A stretch of DNA of 32,126 nucleotides from Streptomyces griseus (lineage in GTDB: Bacteria; Actinomycetota; Actinomycetes; Streptomycetales; Streptomycetaceae), in assembly GCA_002154345.1 (NCBI GenBank), contig MUNB01000167.1, positions 1 to 32,126 on the forward strand. The letters run 5' to 3'. The notes beneath the pieces are model-generated. The model was not told the DNA's origin, ran no database searches, and saw nothing but the letters and a program-made list of their open reading frames with translations. Position numbers and translations under genes: made by a program. Positions 1 through 6,886 of the stretch are shown here, one piece after another. Position 1 is the first letter of the stretch, and each line of letters starts with the position of its first letter.

Positions 1-368
1 CCGGCGCCGCGCAGCCGCTCCGCCGCCCGGTGCTGCTCGCGGACCATCAACTCCAGCCGGTGGACCAGCTCCTGGCGTCCGCCGGGCCGCCGGTCGTGGG
101 TGGCCGCGGACGCGGAGTAGAGCGCGGCGGCGCGCACCGAGACCTGCTCGGCGAACCGGGCGCCGTGCAGTGCGGCGAGGTCCGCGAGCAGCGACTCCAC
201 CACGTCCCAGGGCGGGATCTCGACTCCGTCGAGGCAGGACCGCATACCGGCCGGATCGCGCCGGCCGAAGACCCCGTACCAACCGCGTCCGGGGTCGAGA
301 CGGGCCACCAGGTCCCGCAGGTATTCCGCGAACGCCCCTACTTCGTCAGCCTGTTGATGCACCGTCAT
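1..368 (-). CDS. Partial gene of unknown function, 5' end only
   Basis: An open minus-strand frame starts at the ATG ending at 368 and runs off the left edge of the window, giving about 122 residues. The N-terminus begins MTVHQQADEVGAFAEYLRDL and continues with a Trp-Tyr-Gly-Val-Phe-Gly stretch and an alternating helical region rich in Ala, Arg and Leu. No signal peptide or membrane segment is visible. The steady GC-rich codon pattern in this frame supports real coding. I do not recognise the family. Similar N-termini may occur in large streptomycete proteins with unassigned function, but this is an impression only. The rest of the gene lies outside the window. Confidence 0.65.
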   Translation of the reverse strand, partial: MTVHQQADEVGAFAEYLRDLVARLDPGRGWYGVFGRRDPAGMRSCLDGVEIPPWDVVESLLADLAALHGARFAEQVSVRAAALYSASAATHDRRPGGRQELVHRLELMVREQHRAAERLRGA

Positions 369-542
369 CGTCGCCCTCGCCGACCCTCGACCGGAGCCTT
401 CCCGTCCGGAGGCATTCGACCGCAGACGTGTTACGGGACGGCTACGCGCGGCTTTCGGGCACGCTGCGGCGGGAGCACGGCGCCCGGCCGCGCGCCCCCG
501 CGCGCGCTCCGTCCGGTCCGGTGGCGACGGGCCCGACCGGGC
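369..542. other. Intergenic stretch between partial gene and PPOX gene
   Basis: This very GC-rich spacer lies upstream of the partial gene and downstream of the PPOX gene, both minus-strand. A short inverted repeat GCCCG-AC-CGGGC at about 528-539, just past the PPOX stop, could be a weak terminator. No clear -10/-35 pair was recognised. Confidence 0.3.
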
Positions 543-923
543 TCAGAAGGTGACGGCGATCCCGGTGTGCGGGCGCTTGCCGAGCCGGGCGATCGTCGCC
601 GGCCAGTCGACGATCCAGAACTTCCAGGTGTACTTGCGGGCCAGCAGCTTGCGCGCCGCGCGGGTGCCGTCCTCGTCGAGGAGCGTCGCCGTGCCCTCCG
701 CGCTGGGGGCTCCGTCGGCGATCCTGCCGCGCACGTCGCAGACGGTCACGACGACCTTGCCGTTGTTGCGCAGCCGCTTGACCTTCCACGAGTCGGAGCG
801 GGTCCAGATGTACAGCACATCACCTTCGGCGGCGGCCCAGACGGGCGTGGCGACGGCTGTGCCGTTCTTCCGGTACGTGGTCAGGCTGACGTATTCGCTG
901 CGCGCGAAGTCCTGGAGAGTCAC
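543..923 (-). CDS. PPOX-class (likely F420-dependent) flavin/deazaflavin oxidoreductase
   Basis: A small 126-residue single-domain protein with the split-barrel fold pattern of the pyridoxamine-5'-phosphate-oxidase-like superfamily, FDOR-B type. Visible are the opening LQDFARSEYVSLTTYRKNG, the strand ATPVWAAAEGDVLYIWTRSDSWKVKRLRNN, then VVVTVCDVRGR and a C-terminal basic segment. Family members in actinobacteria use F420H2, or bind other cofactors, to reduce varied small molecules; the substrate cannot be read from sequence. The start is GTG at 923. The gene ends close to the next minus-strand gene upstream (9 nt gap), so the two may be co-transcribed. Length fits the family (about 125-145 residues). 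Confidence 0.85.
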   Translation of the reverse strand: MTLQDFARSEYVSLTTYRKNGTAVATPVWAAAEGDVLYIWTRSDSWKVKRLRNNGKVVVTVCDVRGRIADGAPSAEGTATLLDEDGTRAARKLLARKYTWKFWIVDWPATIARLGKRPHTGIAVTF

Positions 924-932
924 GGCGCGACC

Positions 933-2156
933 CTACGCGCCCCGGTGGGCGTCCTGCCGGTCGGGGCCGTCCGCATGGGTGAGGGTCTCCCAGGCGACGA
1001 ACAGATCGTCCGTGCCGGCGGGACGCGTGGCGGCGGCCAGCTTCTCGGTCTCCGGGAGCGCCAGGTGCAGGCGGTGGCTCAGATGGTTCAGGGCGATCTC
1101 GACGTCCGGGCCCATGGTCCGCACCACCGTGCCGCCGCAGAGCCACTTCGGCGGTTTCGCGCCGAGCTGGTAGCGGGCGTGGAACTCCAGGGCGGAGCGC
1201 AGCCGCTGGGCCTGTTCGGCGTAGAGGTCGACGCCCTGGTGCCAGGCGGTCTCGGCGATGTGCGCGGTGGCGGCGAGCGCGTAGCCGATGTGCATGAGGT
1301 TGCGGCAGGTCTCCTGGCCGAGCCCGTCCACGTACTTCCGCTGCTCGAACCAGTACGCGCGGATCTCCTCCGGGGTGTCGATGGTGCTGCCGGGCGGCGG
1401 CTTCGGCAGCGGCCCGTCGGAGGTCAGGTAGAAGTAGGCGGGCACCCGGTCGCGGTAGCGGCGCAGGGCGTCGGCGAAGACGGTGTGGTCCTCCAGGAAG
1501 ACGGCGATGCCGATGGCGGCGTCGGTCATCGTCAGTTCCCAGTTGCCGTTGTAGTCGGGCACCGGCGCGGTGACGTCGGGGAGGTAGGCCTTGCGCAGCA
1601 TCCACTTGAAGCGCTGGACGGCGGGGCCCCGCCAGGCCGGGTAGGTGGCGTGGACGAGGTCCGCGGCCCTGGCCCAGGTGGAGCCCGCCCAGGCGGCCTG
1701 GAGACCGGCGTTGCCGTCGCTGTGCTTCTTGAGGGCGGCGGACCAGGCGTCCATGATCCGTACGGCCTCGGCGGCGTACCGGGGCTCTCCGGTGAGCTGC
1801 CAGAGCAGGGCGTGGGTGTACGCGGCGATGGCGTCCTCGCGCTCCGCCAGGCAGGCCGGCGGCCCGGAGTTGGGCGGGCAGGCGACGTCCTCGGCCGGGT
1901 GCGGCGTGTAGGCGAGCGAGGCGTACCGGCTGGCCTTCATCGCGTCGAACGCGGACTTCCAGGGCTCCCGGCCTTCGGCGACCTTCTCCCGTACGGCGGC
2001 GAGCCCGTCGGCGCTGACCACCACGCCGGGATGCCGGAAGGCGGCCGGGCCCGTGGTGTCCTTGGGCGCGGCGGAGTCGTGGGCGGCGGGGGCGCAGGCG
2101 GGCAGCAGGAGCAGCGGGGCGATCAGGGCGGCGCGAAGACTCTTCCGTACGGGCAC
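933..2156 (-). CDS. Secreted lipoprotein with alginate-lyase-like (alpha/alpha toroid) domain
   Basis: 407 residues. The N-terminus has a basic stretch, a hydrophobic run and a lipobox LLPAC, so Cys21 is probably lipidated and the protein anchored outside the cell. The mature part is helical and matches the alginate-lyase family (Pfam Alginate_lyase, PL5-like): an early PGVVVSADGLAAVREKV segment, repeated W-containing helices (DAWSAALKKHSDGNAGLQAAWAG) and the characteristic NGNWELTMTDA block near residue 205. In streptomycetes these proteins are often called alginate lyase family protein, with no proven substrate. The GTG start at 2156 has a GGAGG only 1 nt upstream, unusually tight, but no better in-frame start is seen. 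It is probably a polysaccharide-degrading or -binding lipoprotein. Confidence 0.8.
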   Translation of the reverse strand: MPVRKSLRAALIAPLLLLPACAPAAHDSAAPKDTTGPAAFRHPGVVVSADGLAAVREKVAEGREPWKSAFDAMKASRYASLAYTPHPAEDVACPPNSGPPACLAEREDAIAAYTHALLWQLTGEPRYAAEAVRIMDAWSAALKKHSDGNAGLQAAWAGSTWARAADLVHATYPAWRGPAVQRFKWMLRKAYLPDVTAPVPDYNGNWELTMTDAAIGIAVFLEDHTVFADALRRYRDRVPAYFYLTSDGPLPKPPPGSTIDTPEEIRAYWFEQRKYVDGLGQETCRNLMHIGYALAATAHIAETAWHQGVDLYAEQAQRLRSALEFHARYQLGAKPPKWLCGGTVVRTMGPDVEIALNHLSHRLHLALPETEKLAAATRPAGTDDLFVAWETLTHADGPDRQDAHRGA

Positions 2157-2224
2157 GCCTCCACGGTGGACCGGGGCGGGGCGAGGCGCAGGATCTGTTG
2201 CGCCGCCCGTGCGCGGTCGCCCGG

Positions 2225-2494
2225 TTACGCGATCAGCGGCACCGCGGACGGTTCCGGCGCGCAGCGGCCGAGGATCTCGTCCAGGGAGAGGCCCAGCGCA
2301 CCGGCGAGGGCGGCCACGGTGAAGAAGGCGGGTGTGGGGGCGCGGCCGGTCTCGATCTTCCGGAGGGTCTCCGCGGAGATTCCGGCGCTCGCCGCGACGG
2401 CGGCCATGCTGCGCTCCCCGCGCGCCGCACGGAGCAGCGTGCCGAGCCGTTCGCCGCGCAGGCGCTCTTCGGGTGTCAGAGGGGTGCGGACCAT
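2225..2494 (-). CDS. XRE-family helix-turn-helix regulator
   Basis: An 89-residue protein made of one Cro/C1-type helix-turn-helix: helix 1 LGTLLRAARGER, the HTH core MAAVAASAGISAETLRKIETGR, then a fourth helix FFTVAALAGALGLSLDEIL. There is no sensor domain. It is divergent from the methionine aminopeptidase gene, and the 70-bp space between them carries three copies of a CGGTATAG-type half-site. The simplest inference is that this protein binds there and controls itself and the peptidase. The start is ATG at 2494. Confidence 0.9.
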   Translation of the reverse strand: MVRTPLTPEERLRGERLGTLLRAARGERSMAAVAASAGISAETLRKIETGRAPTPAFFTVAALAGALGLSLDEILGRCAPEPSAVPLIA

Positions 2495-2516
2495 GGGCCC
2501 ATCGTACTACGGAATG

Positions 2517-2565
2517 CCATTTCTATACCGTCATTACTATACCGCTTCGACCGGTATAGTAATGG
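2517..2565. promoter_or_regulatory. Three-half-site operator between XRE regulator and map
   Basis: Three copies of a 14-bp half-site are present. Plus-strand copy at 2552-2565: CGGTATAGTAATGG. Minus-strand copy occupying 2531-2544: CGGTATAGTAATGA. Minus-strand copy occupying 2517-2530: CGGTATAGAAATGG. The last two are perfectly contiguous direct repeats; the first two form a perfect 12-bp inverted repeat with a 7-bp centre. Each copy contains TATAGT or TATAGA, usable as a -10 box in its own direction. On the plus strand TATAGT (2555-2560) would place transcription start at about the ATG at 2568, so map may be leaderless. Confidence 0.75.
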
Positions 2566-2567
2566 GC

Positions 2568-3335
2568 ATGGTGCACATCAAGACGGACACACAGCTCGAA
2601 GCGATGCGCGAGGCCGGCCGGGTCGTCGCGCGGATCCTGACCCGGGCGCGGGAGGCGGCGGCGGTCGGCGTGACCCCCCGCCAACTGGACGAGGCGGCCC
2701 GCGAGGTGCTGAGCGAGGCCGGAGCCTCCTCGCCCTTCCTGAACTACAAACCGCACTTCGCGCCCACCCCCTTCCCGGCCGTCGTCTGCGTCTCGGTGAA
2801 CGACGCGATCGTGCACGGCATCCCCTCGGCCGAGCCGCTGCGCGACGGGGACCTGGTCAGCGTGGACGCGGGCGCGCTCCTCGACGGCTGGGCCGGTGAC
2901 TCGGCGATCAGCTTCACCGTGGGCGAGGCCCGCCCCGCCGACACCCGCCTCGTCGCCGCCGCGAACCGGGCCCTGGAGGCCGGGATCGGCGCGGCCGTGG
3001 TGGGCAACCGGATCGGGGACATCGCGCACGCGATCGGCACGGTCTGCCGCGAGGCGGGCTACGGGATCATGGAGGGCTACGGCGGGCACGGCATCGGCCG
3101 GACCATGCACGAGGACCCGTCCGTGCCGAACGAGGGGCGCCCCGGGCGCGGTATGCCGCTGCGGCACGGCATGGTCCTGGCGATCGAGCCCATGCTCATC
3201 GCCGGCGGCGGTGACGAGTTCCGCCACGACGCGGACGGCTGGACGCTGCGGACGACCGACGGCAGCCGGGCCTCGCACGCCGAGCACACGGTGGCGATCA
3301 CGAACGACGGCCCGCGCGTCCTGACCGCGCTGTGA
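2568..3335 (+). CDS. map: Type I methionine aminopeptidase
   Basis: 255 residues. It removes the initiator methionine from nascent cytoplasmic proteins. The pita-bread metal ligands are all present: Asp in SVDAGALLDGW, Asp in AGDSAISF, His in GGHGIGRTMHEDPSVPNEG, Glu in LAIEPML and Glu in SHAEHTVAI. There is no N-terminal zinc-finger or SH3-binding extension, so it is the short bacterial type Ia. ATG codons at 2562 and 2568 are in frame; 2568 is chosen because the -10-like TATAGT at 2555-2560 fits a leaderless start there, and no ribosome-binding site precedes either. Pairing with a private XRE repressor suggests a conditionally expressed second copy rather than the housekeeping gene, which usually lies in the ribosomal protein/adk region. 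Confidence 0.93.
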   Translation: MVHIKTDTQLEAMREAGRVVARILTRAREAAAVGVTPRQLDEAAREVLSEAGASSPFLNYKPHFAPTPFPAVVCVSVNDAIVHGIPSAEPLRDGDLVSVDAGALLDGWAGDSAISFTVGEARPADTRLVAAANRALEAGIGAAVVGNRIGDIAHAIGTVCREAGYGIMEGYGGHGIGRTMHEDPSVPNEGRPGRGMPLRHGMVLAIEPMLIAGGGDEFRHDADGWTLRTTDGSRASHAEHTVAITNDGPRVLTAL

Positions 3336-3359
3336 ACACTCGGTACAGCCGGACACCCC

Positions 3360-4070
3360 CTAGGAGCGTCCGACGAACTCCCTGGCCAGGGCCGCTCCCC
3401 GGCTCTGCGCCCGGGCGCGGCTCTCGATCGGGGAGACGCGGGAGTTCTTGAACGCGATGTACGTGACACCGGACGCCGCGCCTCCGGTCGCGGGGTCGGG
3501 GTCGATGCCCAGGGCCTTCGCCATGGCGTACGACGCCTCGCCGATGATGTTCGTGGGGCCGGTGTCGCCGATCACGCCGTAGCGCACCCGGTCGCGGTAC
3601 ACGACGGCCACGACGCTGCCGCCGGTGAGCCCCGACTTCCGGTAGTCCCACACCTTGCTCGGGCCCGGTACCACCACATAGGGGAGCGCGGCCGAGTCCA
3701 GCGGTTCGCCGCGGGAGCTCTGGAACGCGGTCTCCGGCAGGAAGTACGGATCGGTCTTCCTGTTGCAGGCCTTCGTCTTCCGGCCGTCGCAGTCGATGTC
3801 CATGTCCGCCTTCCAGAAGACGGCGTCCTCGGTGCCGCAGACGGGCACCGTGGCCTTCGCGCTGCCGCTGTCCGTGCGGTATGTGCCCTTCGAGATCCGG
3901 GCGCAGGCGCGGACCTCGGCCAGCAGCTCGGCGGCGGTCGCCGCGGTGGCCGTCGCCGACTCCTGTCCGGGGGCGGGCCCGGGGCCGGTGGCGGACGCGG
4001 GCAGGGCCGCCGCTCCGAGGAGCGCGGCGCCGCAGGCGGCGGATGTCAGGGCGAGCATGCGGGTGCGCAT
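3360..4070 (-). CDS. Secreted GH75-family chitosanase
   Basis: 236 residues with a signal peptide (basic MRTRM, hydrophobic Ala/Leu run, probable cleavage after PASA near residue 27). The mature part shows the glycoside-hydrolase family 75 pattern: AVFWKADMDIDCDGR, a Cys-Asn-x-x-TDPYF segment, YVVVPGPSKVWDYR, VVAVVYRDRVRYGVIGDTGP followed by NIIGEASYAMAKALGI, and a terminal GVTYIAF strand. The Asp in GDTGP and the Glu in IGEAS are the expected acid/base pair. It should cut beta-1,4-linked chitosan outside the cell. It is convergent with map (24-nt gap). ATG at 4070 is used; ATG at 4058 is also possible and would leave a shorter signal peptide. Confidence 0.88.
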   Translation of the reverse strand: MRTRMLALTSAACGAALLGAAALPASATGPGPAPGQESATATAATAAELLAEVRACARISKGTYRTDSGSAKATVPVCGTEDAVFWKADMDIDCDGRKTKACNRKTDPYFLPETAFQSSRGEPLDSAALPYVVVPGPSKVWDYRKSGLTGGSVVAVVYRDRVRYGVIGDTGPTNIIGEASYAMAKALGIDPDPATGGAASGVTYIAFKNSRVSPIESRARAQSRGAALAREFVGRS

Positions 4071-4118
4071 CGTGCGGAAGAACCCTTCCCTCGGACCTGG
4101 GGACGCCCGTACGGGTTC

Positions 4119-4183
4119 CCTTGGCGGTGCGCCAAGGCCGCGGGGCCGGTACCGCGCGCTGTGTCGCGTGATACCGGCCCCGC
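4119..4183 (-). terminator. Stacked hairpins downstream of gamma-glutamyltransferase
   Basis: A perfect 12-bp inverted repeat, GCGGGGCCGGTA at 4140-4151 with TACCGGCCCCGC at 4172-4183 (20-nt loop), lies just past the ggt stop in the direction of transcription. A second hairpin, CCTTGGC (4119-4125) with GCCAAGG (4131-4137), follows at once. There is no T-tract, which is common for streptomycete terminators. The pair could end ggt and shield the chitosanase promoter. Confidence 0.65.
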
Positions 4184-4206
4184 CGCCCCTGCTTCGTCCG
4201 GCCGGC

Positions 4207-6024
4207 TCAGTGACCGCCGCCCGGATGCACCACCATGGCCGAGCCGCCGCCCCGGCGCACCTTTTCCGCCGCCGCGAGCCAGCGGCCGTCGGGCAGCCGC
4301 TGCACTCCGGTGGCGGCTCCGATCTCCGGGTTCTGCTTGAAGGCGTGGCCGAGCTTCTCCAGCTCCGCGCGGACCGGACTGTTCCACAGGTCGGGCTCGA
4401 TCTCCGTCGTCGGCGCGTTGCGCTGGCTGGCGCGCGGCGCGGCGATGGCGTCGACCAGCGGGAGCCCCCGGTCCAGATGGCCGGTGAGCGACTGGAGGAC
4501 CGTCGTGATGATCGTCGCCCCGCCCGGCGAGCCGAGCGCGAGCACCGGCTTGCCGTGCTTCAGCACGATGGTCGGGGAGATCGACGAGCGCGGCCGCTTG
4601 CCCGGGCCCGGCAGGTTCGGGTCGTGGACCGCCGGGTTGGCGGGGGCGAAGGAGAAGTCGGTCAGTTCGTTGTTGAGCAGGAAGCCGCGGCCGGGCACGG
4701 TGATGGCGCTGCCGCCGGTGGACTCGATCGTCAGGGTGTAGGCGACGACGTTGCCCCACTTGTCGGCCGTGGTGAGGTGCGTGGTGTTCTCGCCCTCGAA
4801 CGTGGTGGGCGCGGCGGTGCCACCGCTGCCGCACCGCTCGGGGTTGCGCGGGTCGCCCGGCGGCAGCGGGCTGGTCAGCGCCCGGTCGTCGCGGATCAGG
4901 CACTCGCGCGCGTCGGCGAACCGCTGGCTCAGCAGTTCCTTCGTCGGTACGTCCTCGAAGGCGGGGTCGCCGACCCAGCGGCCCCGGTCGGCGAAGGCGA
5001 TCCGGCTCGCCTCGATGAGCCGGTGGAGGTACTGGGTCCGGCCGGCCCGGGAGAGGTCGGTGGACTCCAGGATGTTGAGCGCCTCGCCGACACTGGTGCC
5101 GCCGGAGGAGGAGGGGGCCATGCCGTAGACGTCCAGGCCCCGGTAGTTCACCTTGGTCGGGTCCCGGCGCAGGGTCCGGTAGGAGGCCAGGTCCTTGCGG
5201 GTCAGATCGCCGGGGCGGACGACCCGGGTGGCGTCCGGGTCGACGGGCGGCTTGCGCACGGTGCGCACGATGTCGTCGGCCAACTCACCCCGGTACAGCT
5301 CGCCGACGCCCTTGCGGCCGAGCTTCTCGTACGTACGGGCCAGGTCCTGGTTCTTGAACACCGAGCCGACGACGGGCAGTTCACCGCCGGGCAGGAACAG
5401 CTTCGCGGAGGCCGGGAAGTCGGCGAATCTGGCCTGGTTGGCGGCGGTCTGCGAGCGGAAGGTGTCGTCCACGACGAAGCCGTCCCGGGCCAGGCGTTCG
5501 GCCGGTTTCAGCAGCGTACGCAGGGACTTGGAGCCCCAGGCGTCCAGCGCCCGCTCCCAGGTGGCCGGGGTGCCGGGTGTACCCACCCCGAGGCCGCTGG
5601 TCACACCCTCCTCGAAGGGGATCGGTGTGCCGTTCTCCAGGAAGAGCGAGGCGTCCGCGCTGCGCGGGGCGGTCTCGCGGCCGTCGATGGTCCGCACCTG
5701 GCGCGTCTTCGCGTCGTAGTGGACGAAGTAGCCTCCGCCGCCGATGCCCGCGGAGTACGGTTCCGTCACGCCGAGCGCCGCCGCGGTGGCCACGGCCGCG
5801 TCCACCGCGTTGCCGCCCTTGCGCAGCACCTCGATCCCGGCGGCGGACGCGTCCGCGTCGACGCTCGCCACCGCTCCCCCATGCCCCACCGCCACCGGGG
5901 ACTTGGGCGGCGCGGGCCTCGGCGCGGTGGGCCCGGCGGTGGCCGCCGGGGCGGCGGCTCCCACCGAGGCGACCACGGCGAGGACGGCCAACAGCGACGT
6001 GTTCCGACCGACGGAACGGCGCAT
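4207..6024 (-). CDS. ggt: Gamma-glutamyltransferase (secreted)
   Basis: 605 residues, the usual family length. It cleaves gamma-glutamyl bonds of glutathione and related peptides and transfers the glutamyl group. It has a Sec-type signal peptide (hydrophobic run to about residue 30), so it acts outside the cytoplasm. Large-subunit landmarks are VLRKGGNAVDAAVATA and TEPYSAGIGGGGYF. The autoprocessing site GENTTHLTTADKWGN puts the catalytic N-terminal Thr of the small subunit at about residue 414. Small-subunit landmarks are the SSISPTIVL and LGSPGGATIITTV blocks. The start ATG at 6024 has a good GGAGG 5 nt upstream. The terminator hairpins follow immediately. Confidence 0.95.
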   Translation of the reverse strand: MRRSVGRNTSLLAVLAVVASVGAAAPAATAGPTAPRPAPPKSPVAVGHGGAVASVDADASAAGIEVLRKGGNAVDAAVATAAALGVTEPYSAGIGGGGYFVHYDAKTRQVRTIDGRETAPRSADASLFLENGTPIPFEEGVTSGLGVGTPGTPATWERALDAWGSKSLRTLLKPAERLARDGFVVDDTFRSQTAANQARFADFPASAKLFLPGGELPVVGSVFKNQDLARTYEKLGRKGVGELYRGELADDIVRTVRKPPVDPDATRVVRPGDLTRKDLASYRTLRRDPTKVNYRGLDVYGMAPSSSGGTSVGEALNILESTDLSRAGRTQYLHRLIEASRIAFADRGRWVGDPAFEDVPTKELLSQRFADARECLIRDDRALTSPLPPGDPRNPERCGSGGTAAPTTFEGENTTHLTTADKWGNVVAYTLTIESTGGSAITVPGRGFLLNNELTDFSFAPANPAVHDPNLPGPGKRPRSSISPTIVLKHGKPVLALGSPGGATIITTVLQSLTGHLDRGLPLVDAIAAPRASQRNAPTTEIEPDLWNSPVRAELEKLGHAFKQNPEIGAATGVQRLPDGRWLAAAEKVRRGGGSAMVVHPGGGH

Positions 6025-6129
6025 ACGTACCTCCAGTCAACGGATCTCCGCCGCAGGGTAGCCCCGGCGGACCCGGATCGTCAGGACCGCCTCGAACGGT
6101 TACCCGAATGACCGATACCATGCGCGCCC

Positions 6130-6876
6130 ATGACGGACGACGTACGCAACATCGTGCTGGGCGTGATAGCCGCCGGCATCAGCGCCTCGCTGGGCTGGCT
6201 GGCCCGGACCTATCTCTGGCGGCGCAAACTCCGCCGCAAGCAGGTCTTCTTCGGGCTGCCGGCCAACTCCGAATGCCTGCTGGTGGTCAACCGGTACGCC
6301 GGCGCCGACGGTTCCGTGCACCGCCACGACGCCTTCGCGCTGCTCGAACTCTCCGCGCTGATCAAGGACTGCGCGGCGCACGCGCAGATCGTCACGCACG
6401 ACACGGCCCAGCAGGGATTCGGGGAGCGTACGGAATTCTGCGTCGGCGGTCCGATGTCCAATCAGCGGATGGCGGCCCACCTGCGGACCCTGCTGCCCGG
6501 CGTGCGGATCAACATCGAGCAGGATCCGGGCCCGGACCGGGTGGCGTTCCAGGTCGGCTCGGAACGCTACCGGCTGGAGCCGGGCACCTCCGAGTACGTG
6601 CTGCTCGCCCGGCTGACGGGTGGTCAGGAGGCCCGCCCGGTCTTTCTGTTCTGCGGTCAGCGGGCCATCACCAATCAGGCGGCGACCCGTTATGTGGCGC
6701 GGAACTACGAGAAGCTGCTCCGCAAGCACGGCAACAAGTCGTTCTGCCTGCTGTTGAAGGTCGTCAACTCCCAGGCGTACGGCCCCGATGTGGTCGAGCT
6801 CGTCGGCGATGTGACCCGCGAGGCGCAGGCCCCGGCGCCCACCGCCCCGCCCGCCTCGCACCGGGCGGGCAGCTGA
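6130..6876 (+). CDS. Membrane-anchored protein of unknown function
   Basis: 248 residues. One membrane segment lies near the N-terminus (NIVLGVIAAGISASLGWLAR), followed by a positively charged stop (RRKLRRK), so the bulk probably lies in the cytoplasm. The remaining 200 residues look like an alpha/beta domain: ECLLVVNRY, a histidine-rich HRHDAFALLELSALI, QIVTHDTAQQGFGERTEFCVGGPMSN, and a later YVLLARL and VFLFCGQRA. No catalytic motif is recognised. It is divergent from ggt and convergent with the MurJ-type gene (10-nt gap). TACCAT at 6116-6121 could be a -10 box for a nearly leaderless transcript. I would annotate it as a conserved hypothetical. Confidence 0.8.
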   Translation: MTDDVRNIVLGVIAAGISASLGWLARTYLWRRKLRRKQVFFGLPANSECLLVVNRYAGADGSVHRHDAFALLELSALIKDCAAHAQIVTHDTAQQGFGERTEFCVGGPMSNQRMAAHLRTLLPGVRINIEQDPGPDRVAFQVGSERYRLEPGTSEYVLLARLTGGQEARPVFLFCGQRAITNQAATRYVARNYEKLLRKHGNKSFCLLLKVVNSQAYGPDVVELVGDVTREAQAPAPTAPPASHRAGS

Positions 6877-6886
6877 CCGCGCCCCT

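Noticed and set aside
30-2567. Long plus-strand open frame continuing upstream of map
   Set aside because: It is antisense to clear minus-strand genes (PPOX, alginate-lyase-like, XRE) and has no recognisable domain. The real gene begins at 2568; the upstream part is a high-GC shadow frame.
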